From: Candidatus Schekmanbacteria bacterium
GTDB taxonomy: Bacteria > CSSED10-310 > JACPHN01
Direction: 5' to 3'
NCBI GenBank assembly: GCA_016188575.1
Contig: JACPHN010000086.1
Coordinates: forward strand, 29,885 to 93,884
Length of the DNA stretch: 64,000 nucleotides
Shown here: positions 44,493 to 53,754 of the stretch, piece after piece
Numbering within the stretch: the stretch's first letter is position 1
Layout: every line of letters starts with the position of its first letter
The notes under the pieces: model-generated
Seen by the model: only the letters and a program-made list of their open reading frames with translations
Databases searched by the model: none
Told to the model about the DNA's origin: nothing
Position numbers and translations under genes: made by a program

Positions 44493-45515
44493 ATGATGAA
44501 ACCAGTCCCCCGACTCATCGATCCCTTCGAGCTCGATGAGCTACACTTACCCCTGCCCGCCCTCGAGTACCTCGCGGAACACGGTGGCGTCCCCGTGACT
44601 CCTGCGTCTCCGTTCGGCTTCATCCTCAGCGGCGGCCCCCGGTGCTCCGCTGCCGAACGCGAGATCGCCGGGCAAGATCTGGTCGGGCGGGGTATCTTGC
44701 AACCGGAGGGCTCGGCCGCAAGCGATGCGATCCGCGCGGGTGCCGGGGCCGCGTCCCACTACGCCAAGGCGCTCCACGTCCTCGCGCAGCCGCAAATCCA
44801 GTTGCGGGTCGCGGTGGTGGCGCCACCCAAGGAGCCGACGCGGCTTTCGCTGTTCCTCAGAGACGGCTGGGCCGCCGCAGGTGGCGTCGACGGCGAAACC
44901 TTCCGCGTTGGCGCTGCCGTCGATGCCAACCTCGTGCCGCGGCTGCTCGCGCGGCACGCTGCGGGGAAAGAGCCAGCCGCGGATCTCCGGGGGATCTTCT
45001 TGTGGCCGAGTCAAATCTCGCTGCTGACAGCGATCTGGCCTGGACAGGGGAAACAGGCGCACGAGCCCGTTTCAGCCGCGGCGGCGACGACGGCGCTCGC
45101 GCGCGCCGGGGTCAGTGGTGAGGCGGCCGCAGCCGCGCTCCGCGCCCTTTCAGAAGCGGGAATCGTCGGCCCCGCCGGGGACGAGCTTGGGCTTCAGCAC
45201 CCATTTCGCTTCTGGCTGGCGCTGATCTGGTCAGGTCAGTATTGCGAGCTCGTGGCGACGGCGCTGACCGCCAACAATGGAGGTGAGCCCCGGCAGAGCG
45301 ACAGCTCGCGACGCCTGCTTTTCGTCGGTCCGCGAGGGCGGCGGGCCCACTGCCAGCGACTTTCCGGCGACGACTTGACGGCAGCGCTCCTCACGCTCGG
45401 AGCGGACCCCGCCCCCGAGCACCGCGAGGACGAGCTGGTCGCCCTGGCCTTTCTGGCCGAGGCAGTCACAACCGAAATGATCCGGGGGCTCATGCGGTCC
45501 GCGGAGCAGCAATAG
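44493..45515 (+). CDS. Unknown protein, possible chaperone partner (weak EspG-like layout)
   Basis: 340 residues; two ATGs at 44493 and 44496 with GGAG about 8 nt upstream. No signal peptide or membrane helix. The layout resembles EspG/ESX-associated chaperones: LHLPLPALEYLAEHGGV at the start, AAEREIAGQDLVGRGIL, then ALHVLAQPQIQLRVAVVA and a DGE-x-F-R-V-G-A beta region. The similarity is only a pattern and could be chance. It follows the leaderless 252-residue protein in the same sigma-54 transcript, so a chaperone or export partner role is an attractive but unproven idea. Confidence 0.6.
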   Translation: MMKPVPRLIDPFELDELHLPLPALEYLAEHGGVPVTPASPFGFILSGGPRCSAAEREIAGQDLVGRGILQPEGSAASDAIRAGAGAASHYAKALHVLAQPQIQLRVAVVAPPKEPTRLSLFLRDGWAAAGGVDGETFRVGAAVDANLVPRLLARHAAGKEPAADLRGIFLWPSQISLLTAIWPGQGKQAHEPVSAAAATTALARAGVSGEAAAAALRALSEAGIVGPAGDELGLQHPFRFWLALIWSGQYCELVATALTANNGGEPRQSDSSRRLLFVGPRGRRAHCQRLSGDDLTAALLTLGADPAPEHREDELVALAFLAEAVTTEMIRGLMRSAEQQ

Positions 45516-45610
45516 CAGGGCGGCAGCGCCCTTGGTGTCCGATGCCCGAGGCCACCGCCTGTTCACCTACAAGCTGCGTGGAAAGCGTATTGCGAGAGCC
45601 CCCACCTCAC

Positions 45611-45630
45611 CTCCCCCGGATGCGGGGGAG
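45611..45630. terminator. Hairpin between convergent genes
   Basis: Perfect 8-bp stem CTCCCCCG / CGGGGGAG with loop GATG, in the 185-bp gap between the stops at 45515 and 45701. The surrounding sequence resembles a common GC-rich intergenic repeat. Terminator function is possible but unproven. Confidence 0.35.
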
Positions 45631-45700
45631 GGATGGAGGGGGGCATGGTCACGCCGACGGTGAATGGGCGGTGGATGCAGGATCGTCCGAGACCTTGCGA

Positions 45701-46738
45701 TCAATAATCGTCCGCGGTCGCGCAGGTCACGGTAGTCGGCCGCGAGCGCACGTACATGTTGGCCCCGTCGCCCCAGGTATCGCAGGTCTGGTCGCCGGAG
45801 GTCACCACCTGGCTGTGATAGAGCTCTTCGATGACCGCGGGCAGCTCCTCCAGCCGGGAAAGCCAATCAAAGTAGAGCCACCAGTCGGCAGCGCCCTCCC
45901 AGTTGCTCTCCACCGCGGCGGGTCGACCCGTAGGCGCGATGTAGACCGTGCCGAGCGAGGAGCTTTGCACGTACAGACTGGACCACGGGATATTGGCCGA
46001 AACCCAACTGAAGCTGACGCTTGGGCTGTAGTTCACGACCACGTCATGACCGGAAACGTAGAAGGTGATCCACAGCTCTACGGACAGATCGGTGATCTCG
46101 AAGTCGTGCTCGCCTTCAAGCTCGGTATAGAGGTTGGAGGAGGTGCCGCCGAGGCAGTCGATGTCGAGGTCGGAGACGCGCGCGCGGCCGACGGTTTGCG
46201 TCCCAGAAGAGCTGAGCGTGACGATGAGGCGTCCGTACGAGCTGTCGTCCCAGGCCGCGGTGATGCTGTCGAAGCGCGGGTTCTCGAGGTACAGCTCCTG
46301 CTTGAATGAGGCCTGGCAGAGCGGATTGGAGCCGACGGTGATGGTCGAGCCGTAGGTGCCGCCGAGCGCCGAGCCGTCGCCGAAGTAGGGCGCTAGCCCG
46401 AGCGGGCTGAGGAGGTTGTAGGGGCCCGAGTAGGAGTCGGTCTGATGGCCCATGTCCTCGACGCGACCGCTCAGGAAGGTGAGCAGGACCTGAGCTTCAT
46501 AGCTCGACAGCTCAGCCGCGGAGCAGGTGTAGGAGTCGGCGCTACCCTCGTAGAAGGGCGCATAGCACGTGTCGAAAAGCTCGACGATGGCAGCGGGGAG
46601 GCGATCATCGAAGGTGATCTTCGTCAGGGTGCCGCGCGGGGCGGAGGTCTTGTCGAAGTAGGTTGAGCAGCCGGAGGCGAGGAGCGCCACGGCGCCGCAG
46701 AGGGCGAGGGTAGTGGCGGCCGGGGAGGGTCGGTGCAT
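45701..46738 (-). CDS. Lipoprotein of unknown function under sigma-54 control
   Basis: 345 residues; ATG at 46738 with AAGGAAA 7 nt upstream. Signal peptide with lipobox LLASGC (Cys24). The mature part is rich in Ser/Tyr/Trp and beta-strand-like, with paired Cys residues (for example DTCYAP, YTCSAAE, DIDCLGG, QTCDTWG, TVTCATADD) likely to form disulfides. I recognise no family. A sigma-54 promoter lies 63 nt upstream. It is divergent from another sigma-54-driven exported protein gene at 47148. Confidence 0.72.
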   Translation of the reverse strand: MHRPSPAATTLALCGAVALLASGCSTYFDKTSAPRGTLTKITFDDRLPAAIVELFDTCYAPFYEGSADSYTCSAAELSSYEAQVLLTFLSGRVEDMGHQTDSYSGPYNLLSPLGLAPYFGDGSALGGTYGSTITVGSNPLCQASFKQELYLENPRFDSITAAWDDSSYGRLIVTLSSSGTQTVGRARVSDLDIDCLGGTSSNLYTELEGEHDFEITDLSVELWITFYVSGHDVVVNYSPSVSFSWVSANIPWSSLYVQSSSLGTVYIAPTGRPAAVESNWEGAADWWLYFDWLSRLEELPAVIEELYHSQVVTSGDQTCDTWGDGANMYVRSRPTTVTCATADDY

Positions 46739-46801
46739 GGTGATTTCCTTTTCTTGGGGATCGAGGTAGGCAGGGGCGGTGGGGGTATTGCGGCGAGCTC
46801 A

Positions 46802-46818
46802 TGCAAGGATCGCGCCAT
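46802..46818 (-). promoter_or_regulatory. Sigma-54 promoter of the 345-residue lipoprotein gene
   Basis: Minus-strand sequence ATGGCGCGATCCTTGCA: TGGC and TTGCA boxes with GG-N10-GC spacing, 63 nt upstream of the ATG at 46738. Its core differs from the promoter at 62589-62605 in only two positions. Confidence 0.75.
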
Positions 46819-47078
46819 CGCGAGAGGGGTCGTGAAAACGCACCGGCGGCCTCTTTTGCGGGAGTGAGAGGGGAGCGGCGATGGGCGTGGTGGTTTGAGC
46901 CGCCAAAAAGGATCTCGTTGCTGCACCGCGCCGCTCTTGCCGAGCCCCCACCGAATCACGACATCCTCCCGTTTCGTTGTCAGCCACAATCGTTCGGCGC
47001 CCCCTCACCTGCCCCGCCAACCCCAGCCCATCTCCAAAGAACGCGCTCCGTTCCCCCCTCCGTCGCTTGCCCACTCTG

Positions 47079-47095
47079 CTGGCCCCAGCCTTGCA
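47079..47095 (+). promoter_or_regulatory. Sigma-54 promoter of the TolB-like propeller gene
   Basis: CTGGCCCCAGCCTTGCA: TGGC and TTGCA boxes, GG-N10-GC spacing exact, 52 nt upstream of the ATG at 47148. Confidence 0.75.
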
Positions 47096-47147
47096 ACCCC
47101 CGGCACATACCCTCTGACCCCAACTCTTCCACCAAAGGACACATCCC

Positions 47148-48329
47148 ATGCGCCGCTGCCCATCACGAACCACCCTCACCAAAGCTCTCACCCTCTTCGC
47201 CGCTGCCGCTGCCGCTGCCTGCGCCATCGCCGCGGATAACTCCGCGCACGCCGCCACTGACCGCTGGCTCATCGCCTTCGCCGCAAACCTCGCGGGAGAC
47301 GGCGGGTGCCACAAGGAAGACGTCTCCGGCTGCGACCTCTACCTCGCGTCTTTCGACCCCGCCGCGCAACAGGCCCAAGAGCTCCGGCGCCTCACCTCAA
47401 CCGCCGGCACCGGCGAGCGCTTCCCCTCCCTCTCTCCCGATGGCTGCTTTGTCGCTTACGAGGCCATGACCACCTCCGGGACCGACGCCGAGCACAGCGT
47501 TCGCCTCGTCCACGCGCCCACACTCACCGACCAGGCAGTCGCCGCCAACGCCTATTTCCCAGACTGGTCACCTGACGGCCTGGCGCTGGCGTACGCCGGC
47601 GCCGCCCCCGCGGACCAACACGTCTCTCGCCTCGACATCACCGCCGATTGCGCGCACGGCACCTACACCGCCGAGGCGACGAGCACTGTCACCACCGCGG
47701 ACATCGGCTACCGAGCGAGCGATCCAGACTTCTTCCCGGATGGTGAACGGCTCTCCTTCAACCTCAACGCGACTCCCGACGACTACTCGCAGGTCGCCGT
47801 CATCAATGCGGACGGTTCCGCGCCGAGCGACATCACCGCAGCCGACGGCTACGGCCATTCCTTTGTCCGCGGCGACGGCGCGGCAATCGGTTTCGGAAGC
47901 TCGCAGCTTCCGGGACTGTTTGTCAGCAGTTGGACCGGCACCGGGTGGACCGCAGCGGCGCCGCTCATGGCGGCTCCGCAACCGGCCGCGTACCTGAGCT
48001 TCGATGCTCGCTTCAGTGAGTGCGCCAGGGTGTCGACCTCCTATGCGGCCTGGGTTGGCGATTCCGGCCGCCAGGTGCTCTACAGTGCGCAATGCTACCT
48101 CTCCTCTACCCCGCTGTTCTCGCGGCTCGTCATCGCCACCATCGCCGCGGACGGCGCCGGCGTCCAGCTCTTCGACATCGGTGGCGCCATCGAGCAGCTC
48201 GCTGGCGTGACCCAGCGGGATTTCTTCACTGCCGACATCCTGGCCGTGCGCGCCGCCGCGACGGCGGTCGATGCCGGGTTTGGCAACGCCGCGCCGGACC
48301 GGCACCTCCCCTCGGACCAGCACCGCTAG
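47148..48329 (+). CDS. Exported TolB-like (PD40) beta-propeller protein
   Basis: 393 residues; ATG with AAAGGA 8 nt upstream. Signal peptide rich in Ala (about 12-36). The mature part has PD40-type repeats: RFPSLSPDGCFVAYEA, YFPDWSPDGLALAYAG and DPDFFPDGERLSFNL, as in TolB and related propellers. It lacks the TolB N-terminal domain, so it is not TolB itself. It is probably periplasmic or secreted, possibly binding a protein or peptide partner. It is sigma-54-driven and the downstream fibronectin-type gene follows by 112 bp. Confidence 0.75.
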   Translation: MRRCPSRTTLTKALTLFAAAAAAACAIAADNSAHAATDRWLIAFAANLAGDGGCHKEDVSGCDLYLASFDPAAQQAQELRRLTSTAGTGERFPSLSPDGCFVAYEAMTTSGTDAEHSVRLVHAPTLTDQAVAANAYFPDWSPDGLALAYAGAAPADQHVSRLDITADCAHGTYTAEATSTVTTADIGYRASDPDFFPDGERLSFNLNATPDDYSQVAVINADGSAPSDITAADGYGHSFVRGDGAAIGFGSSQLPGLFVSSWTGTGWTAAAPLMAAPQPAAYLSFDARFSECARVSTSYAAWVGDSGRQVLYSAQCYLSSTPLFSRLVIATIAADGAGVQLFDIGGAIEQLAGVTQRDFFTADILAVRAAATAVDAGFGNAAPDRHLPSDQHR

Positions 48330-48441
48330 GCAGCGACGCCGCCGCACCAGGCCTCCGGCCACCCCACCCTTGCACCGCTGCGGAGTAGGGCTCATGATGC
48401 CGAGAAGGACCTGATGCCCGCGCTCGCGCGAAGGTGAATCC

Positions 48442-51117
48442 ATGCGGAAGCTCAGCTTTTGGCTGCTCATACTTTGCCTCCAGAATCCGGCATGGACGGC
48501 CCCTACAGCGCTTGCGACGCACGAGCCGCGCGAGCAAGCACCAGCGGTCGCCGGGGACACTCGCCCCCTGCGCGCGCTGCCACAACCATTGCGCGATGTC
48601 GATGACCTCGTCGCCGCGGCGGGCGACGGGCAGATGGTCCTGACGTGGATACCGCTAGCGACCAGCGACATCCCCGGCGGCGTCACGCCGCAGTACATGG
48701 TCCGGCGCGATACCGCGGCGTACCCCCGGACGCCGCTGGAGGGCACCGAGGTGGCGGTGAACCCTGCCTTGCCGCTCGTCGACAGTGGTCTCGCAAACGG
48801 CACAACCTACTATTACAGCGTCTTCGCAATCCCCACGGGAACCGCCGGCGATGGCGTCACGTACGAGCCGTCCGATGGTCGTTTTGCCGCTGGCCAGCCG
48901 CGACAGACTGCCGACGCCGCGGCTCCCGTTTTTGTGTGGGGGCCACACCAAGAGGGCCGCGCCGACACCGCCATCGTCATGTCGTGGACAGCCTCGGAAC
49001 CGAGCCGCGCCACCCTGGCGATTCCAGGGCGATCGGAGATCGACGACAGCGCCTGGGCTACCGCTCGCACCCTGCGCCTCTCCGACCTCAGCCCTGGCAC
49101 CGCCTACTTGGTGACCATCTGTCTGACTGACGCCGCCGGCAACGGCCCATCGTGCAGCGCCCCGCTACCTGTTTCCACCGCGGGCGCCGCCGACAGCACG
49201 GCCCCCGTACTGCTGGCCGCTCCCGACGCCGCACTGATCGGCGCCGGCGCCGCCACCCTGCAATGGGTCACCGACGAGCCGACCATCGCCCAGGTTGAAT
49301 ACGGACCAACGGACTCCTTCGGCAATGTCGTCTCGCACCGCGATACCTACAGTCGGGTGCACCAGGTCGAGCTCGGCGGCCTCGCGAGCGCGACCGCCTA
49401 TCGGTTCCGCGTGCGGAGCGAAAACCTCAGCGGCCTGGAGAGCACGTCCGCGACCTTCGATGTTGCGACCTGCAGCGATTGCATGCGCGGCCCGCCAGTG
49501 CTCATCAGCCTCGGCTGCGACTCGCGTTCCGCCACCAGTAACCGCCTCTTGTGGACACTCACGGCCGACCGACCCGTCCGTATCTCCACAACGGTCTCGC
49601 CAGCGGCGGCCGAACCGCTCTTGGAGGTGCTTTCCGGTCGCCTCGATCGCCACCATGAGCTCATCTTGCCCGGGCTCACCCCCGCGACCAGCTACACCCT
49701 CGCGTCGACTCTGACCGACCGCTGGGGCTCGGCCTCTACAGCCGTGGCGACGGCGAGCTGCGGAACGCTCGCAACGGAACCCGCGACGGAGAATGCGCTG
49801 CGAATCACGCTCGGGCCGCTTCTGGATCATCGCCGCATCGGGATGAGCCAGGCTACCATGGCCTGGGAAACGAGTTGGGCCGCGACGTCTGTCGTCGAAT
49901 ATCAGCGCGTCGACGGCGCCGGGCAGGTGATGCAGGCCGACCTCCCCGGTTTGCGTCTATCCCACGAGATCACCGTCGCCAACCTCGAGCCCGGAACGCG
50001 ATACCGCGTCGTGGCCAGAGGCACCGACAGCTTTGGTCGATCGGTGGCCTCGGAACCTGTGGAGGTCGACACCTGGCCGACTGGTAGCGAGCCCGCCGCC
50101 GCGTTCGTAAATCCCGGTCGCGTCGTCCACATCTCGGGCAGTACCGTCGTGATCCGCTTCGAAGCGAACCGTCCGCTGCAGGGATTTCTTCGCTATGTGG
50201 GTGGCTCCGCTCGGGACCGTGGGCTCGCGTGGGATATCACCTGGTCGTCGCGGCGCGCGGAGGCGGCTCACGACGTCGTCCTGACCAACGTTCCGAAGGG
50301 CACCAGCCAGTTCGAGATTTGGGTCGTGACCCCGCTTGGAGAAAAGATCCGGGCGCTGCCCGAGAATCCCTTCTTCACGACAACGGGCGGTGACGACGCG
50401 CTCGGTCCTGCGGTCTCGGGGCTGACGATCACCGGCGTAAGCGACTCCATCGCGCTGGTGCGCTGGTCCACCGGCGAGCCGGCCCGCGCGCTCGTGCGGT
50501 TCGGTCCGCCGGGGGAGCTCGCTGAAACGATCGCTCGGCACGGGTACGGAAACGCTGACCAGCAGCTCGTGCTGACCGGCCTGACGTCCGGCGGCCTCCT
50601 GAGCGTCCAGGTAGACGCAACGGATCTCGCCGGCAACACGAGCACCGGCACCCCTTCCGATCCCGTCGATCTGCCGGACACCCCGGACACGACCCCGCCT
50701 ACCATTTCCGGGAATCAGTACGCCGAGACGGGCCCGAATTCCGTCGATCTCGAGTGGCAAACCGACCAGCTTGCGACTTCCGTCGCGCGCTACAGCACGC
50801 CCGGTTCGATCACCGTCGTGGTTCAGGACAACCAGTACGTCGCCCATCACCGGCTGGCGCTGACCGGGCTGGAGGGCGGGAAAACGTACGCGGTGGCCGT
50901 CGAATCGGTCGACGGCGCGGGCAACGTGAGTGCCGAGGCGCCGATCGCGGTGACGCTGCCGGCAGCGCCGCTTCACGCCGCGGCGCCGGTCGGCGGCGTG
51001 ATCGCCATTGTCTTGCTCGGGCGGCGCCTGAGGCGCCGCCGCGCACCGCTCTCGTGCTCCCGGCGAGCGGCATCCCCGGAGACGCCATCCACGTCCGCGT
51101 CGATGGATTCGCGCTGA
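48442..51117 (+). CDS. Exported fibronectin type III repeat protein with C-terminal membrane tail
   Basis: 891 residues. Signal peptide (about 1-20, LSFWLLILCLQNPAWTA). The mature protein contains about six to seven FN3-like repeats with motifs such as LSDLSPGTAYLVTI, LGGLASATAYRFRV, VANLEPGTRYRVVA and LTGLEGGKTYAVAV, and cysteine pairs near 330-350. Near the end a hydrophobic helix GGVIAIVLLGRR is followed by RRRR, a sorting-signal-like tail similar to MYXO-CTERM or rhombosortase/exosortase substrates but without a clear Cys. The frame then runs a further 25 residues, overlapping nothing else. No sigma-54 box lies directly upstream; it may be read through from 47148. Confidence 0.72.
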   Translation: MRKLSFWLLILCLQNPAWTAPTALATHEPREQAPAVAGDTRPLRALPQPLRDVDDLVAAAGDGQMVLTWIPLATSDIPGGVTPQYMVRRDTAAYPRTPLEGTEVAVNPALPLVDSGLANGTTYYYSVFAIPTGTAGDGVTYEPSDGRFAAGQPRQTADAAAPVFVWGPHQEGRADTAIVMSWTASEPSRATLAIPGRSEIDDSAWATARTLRLSDLSPGTAYLVTICLTDAAGNGPSCSAPLPVSTAGAADSTAPVLLAAPDAALIGAGAATLQWVTDEPTIAQVEYGPTDSFGNVVSHRDTYSRVHQVELGGLASATAYRFRVRSENLSGLESTSATFDVATCSDCMRGPPVLISLGCDSRSATSNRLLWTLTADRPVRISTTVSPAAAEPLLEVLSGRLDRHHELILPGLTPATSYTLASTLTDRWGSASTAVATASCGTLATEPATENALRITLGPLLDHRRIGMSQATMAWETSWAATSVVEYQRVDGAGQVMQADLPGLRLSHEITVANLEPGTRYRVVARGTDSFGRSVASEPVEVDTWPTGSEPAAAFVNPGRVVHISGSTVVIRFEANRPLQGFLRYVGGSARDRGLAWDITWSSRRAEAAHDVVLTNVPKGTSQFEIWVVTPLGEKIRALPENPFFTTTGGDDALGPAVSGLTITGVSDSIALVRWSTGEPARALVRFGPPGELAETIARHGYGNADQQLVLTGLTSGGLLSVQVDATDLAGNTSTGTPSDPVDLPDTPDTTPPTISGNQYAETGPNSVDLEWQTDQLATSVARYSTPGSITVVVQDNQYVAHHRLALTGLEGGKTYAVAVESVDGAGNVSAEAPIAVTLPAAPLHAAAPVGGVIAIVLLGRRLRRRRAPLSCSRRAASPETPSTSASMDSR

Positions 51118-51198
51118 CTCCAGCGTCCCGATCCCGTCTCGTTTGGCGCCCACCGCAACCAGATCGACCCCCGTGAGCTTCCGCCCAGGTGCGTCGCT

Positions 51199-51438
51199 CT
51201 TTTTTTCGCCATTCACAATGTAGTCAACGTCGACCTTCCGAACCTGATATTCGGCGACGTCAGCGACACCGACGCCGCAGTCAATCATCAGGTGTGCCCG
51301 TTCCGGCCCGTCGATGAGGACAATCTTCGTCTCGCTGCGGCCGACATAGTCTCGCGCCTCTGCAGAAAACTGTGAAGTCGTGAAGAGGACGCCCTGGCGC
51401 CCGCGGTGACCTTCCAGGCTGCCCGCGAACGCTGGCAC
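51199..51438 (-). pseudogene. C-terminal remnant of an Mrr-type restriction endonuclease
   Basis: The minus-strand frame encodes FAGSLEGHRGRQGVLFTTSQ, then FSAEARDYVGRSETKIVLID, HLMIDCGVGVADVAEYQVRK and VDVDYIVNGEKK. This is the C-terminal half of the Mrr catalytic domain and its natural tail. The first half of the catalytic domain and the N-terminal winged helix are absent, and the frame runs on past the natural end. It is a dead restriction gene. Confidence 0.65.
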
Positions 51439-51573
51439 GATCGGGCGCTCGCACGTTCCCCTGATTACGCTTCACCTGCGGCCTTACGGACGCGGACGCA
51501 TATCTCGGGGTCAGTGTGGTTCCCTAGTCCTTCGCTGTGGGGGCTCTTTCAGCCCTTCTTATTCCTGCCCGTT

Positions 51574-52776
51574 TTACGGCGCGCTCCTGCCGCAGCGAAA
51601 GCCCAAACTATCGTCTTGGTCCGAAGGCGTGCCGTTGAGGCGGTTGGCCGCGCGAACGTACCTCGCGACGTCGCTGTCCCAGCCACCGCCCCGGTTGACG
51701 CGGTACGAACCGGACGCCGGGCCGGTGGGGTTTTGGTATGGACTTTGAGCGTAGTACCCGCTGCCATACCAATCGCTCACCCATTCCCACACGTTCCCAG
51801 CCATGTCATTAGCGCCATACGGCGACACGCCCTTCGGATAACTCCCCACCGGCAATGTCGCGTCAACACAGTAGCTGGCGTTCGCATAGGTGCAGTCCGG
51901 ATCCGTATTGCCCCAGGGAAACCAGCGTTGGTCCGTCCCACGCGCCGCCTTCTCCCACTCCGCCTCCGTCGGCAAACGCTTGCCTGCCCACGCGCAATAC
52001 GCCGTCGCCTGGTTGTAGTCAACGCAGTTGATCGGGTGCTGCTCCTTGCCGCTGGCGTTGTAGATGCAAGTGCCAACCGTGTTCGCCGCCGCGCACGACC
52101 CCGCCGTCACGCACGTCTTGTACTGCGCCACCGTCACCTCATACGCGTCGATGTAGAAAGCGTCCAGCAGGACCGCGTGCACCGGAAACTCGTCCGAATC
52201 GCAACTCCACTGGCCGTTCTGCGCATCGTCGCATCCCATCTGAAACTCACCAGCTGGCACCAGCACCTCGTCGCCCACCGGCTGGCCCGGCGTCGGCGTT
52301 GGCGTTGCGGCCACGGTTGGGGTTGATGTTGGCGTCGCCGCTCCATAGACCACCGAGACCTGCGAACTGATGTATGTCCCATTATTCACGTTCATCCGGT
52401 AGTAGTAGGTTTGCCCTGTCTGAACCGCTGCGTCTGTATAGTCACGGTCGGACGGCGAAAGCGGGATCACTTCGGCCGCATATGCCAGGGTTACGATACC
52501 AAACAGGATCAAACCGACATAGGCCGTCTTACTTGTCTTGCGACTAAGGGAGAAAAAAATAAGTGACACCACGACTAGCAGTATCAGAGAAACGGTGGTG
52601 CCAACCGGTACGAAAGGTTCTCCAACGCTCTTTTCGAGCGCAATAGTACTTACTGTGACTGCACTGTCTACAGTCCAAGCCAACTGGATACCCGCATCAG
52701 TCGATTCGGCTGAAGTAATCACCACTTCCAAAGCGGCAAGTGTTTCACCGGGATTTCCTAAGCAGAGGAGCAACAT
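51574..52776 (-). CDS. Membrane-anchored formylglycine-generating-enzyme-like (SUMF1) protein
   Basis: 400 residues from the ATG at 52776. The N-terminal 170 residues have a signal-like segment, a second membrane helix (SLILLVVVSLIFFSLS) and a Thr/Pro-rich linker. The C-terminal 230 residues are a SUMF1/FGE-sulfatase domain: VPAGEFQMGCDDAQNG, LDAFYIDAYEVTVAQY, WAGKRLPTEAEWEKAARGTD, YGANDMAGNVWEWVSDWY, RVNRGGGWDSD and DDSLGFRCGRS. The N-terminal third of the gene is markedly less GC-rich than its surroundings, a sign of transfer. It may modify a sulfatase or bind sugars; many such relatives are not true FGEs. Confidence 0.85.
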   Translation of the reverse strand: MLLLCLGNPGETLAALEVVITSAESTDAGIQLAWTVDSAVTVSTIALEKSVGEPFVPVGTTVSLILLVVVSLIFFSLSRKTSKTAYVGLILFGIVTLAYAAEVIPLSPSDRDYTDAAVQTGQTYYYRMNVNNGTYISSQVSVVYGAATPTSTPTVAATPTPTPGQPVGDEVLVPAGEFQMGCDDAQNGQWSCDSDEFPVHAVLLDAFYIDAYEVTVAQYKTCVTAGSCAAANTVGTCIYNASGKEQHPINCVDYNQATAYCAWAGKRLPTEAEWEKAARGTDQRWFPWGNTDPDCTYANASYCVDATLPVGSYPKGVSPYGANDMAGNVWEWVSDWYGSGYYAQSPYQNPTGPASGSYRVNRGGGWDSDVARYVRAANRLNGTPSDQDDSLGFRCGRSAP

Positions 52777-53329
52777 CAAGCAAATACCTATAAGGAAAGA
52801 AGCCTGCCGTTGTCTAATCGTTCGTTACCTTATCGCAATCCCATCAAAAGATATTCTCATCTTCGGGCCTTGTAGCAAGTTTGTCTTTCAGTTCTTTAGT
52901 AGTGGCGGGTTGCTGGCTTTCTTTGCTATCGCTTCGCCTTACATTTGTTGGTGTCCTGTATAATCATGTACTTTAACTACAGTCCTGCAGAGCCAATAAG
53001 CACGCCAAGCAAAGCACGGTCTATAGGAGGTTGGATTTTTGCCGCCCATCTTCCCTCCACCTCGGCGCAATCTAGAATGAATGTCGGTAACAGTTCAAGG
53101 GGCAGGCGAGGGGCGGTAGGCGGCGCGCGGTAGCGCGTGTTGCCGCAGGCGACGAGAAGCGGTCAGCTCCGGTCGAGTGGCCGATACTGCGGAAAGCCCG
53201 GTGCCGAGTCCGGGCCCGCACCGTTTCTCGATCGCCCCCCGACCGCCAGGGCGTCGCGCCGGACTGGCGAGTGTCGTCTTGGCAGCTCACCGCTATCGGC
53301 AACATCAATTGCGGGGTTCTCGCACCGCG
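52777..53329. other. Low-GC intergenic segment next to mobile debris
   Basis: About 550 bp. The first 300 bp are clearly more AT-rich than the rest of the window (stretches such as ATATTCTCATC and TTTAGTAG). It shares its composition with the 5' end of the SUMF1-like gene and likely entered with it. No small gene or RNA is supported. It then grades into the tail of the DUF4338 remnant. Confidence 0.5.
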
Positions 53330-53754
53330 CCTTCCTCCATGCCGCTGCGGAGCCGCTGGCTCCCGAGCGCGCAAGTACCGGCGAGGTTCGTGCACCAGTG
53401 GCCGCACGAATACTACCTCCACCAGCTCGGGGGGCAGCGTGGTGTGGCTCCACTTGCCCCGCCCCGTGGTTTCCCCCAGCCGCAGCCACGCCGCGGCCTG
53501 ATAGCAGGTCCCCCGATGGCGGTCACGGTGGGCGAAGGTTTCCAAAAGAGTAGGCCGGTAGCCGAAGCGCCTCGCCCAATCCCGGGACATCTGAGTCGTG
53601 GCCTTAGCCAACAGATGTGAGGCCAGGTGTCGGCGCTGATCCAGGGCAGCGGCAGGAACCGCCAATTGTTCACGATCAGCGGCAAGTGACGCCGGCGTTG
53701 CTCGTCCGTCCACCCGATCCATTCGTCCCGCGCCCTCACCTCCTGCAGCCGACC
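53330..53754 (-). pseudogene. Frameshifted DruA/DUF4338 remnant
   Basis: Two minus-strand frames carry it. The first reads LQEVRARDEWIGWTDEQRRR and LPLIVNNWRFLPLPW. After a frameshift near 53635 the second reads HLASHLLAKATTQMSRDWAR, FGYRPTLLETFAHRDRHRGT, CYQAAAWLRLGETTGRGKW, and VEVVFVRPLVHEPRRYL. These are hallmarks of the DUF4338 family, which includes DruA of the Druantia defence system and relatives linked to mobile elements. The frame is broken and the N-terminus replaced by a reverse transcriptase fragment, so it is not functional. A second fragment of the same family is at 63735-64000. Confidence 0.7.

Noticed and set aside
48360..48376. GGCC...TTGCA in front of the fibronectin-type gene as a sigma-54 promoter
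   Set aside because: GG-to-GC distance is 15 instead of 12 positions, outside the strict spacing seen at the nine accepted sites.
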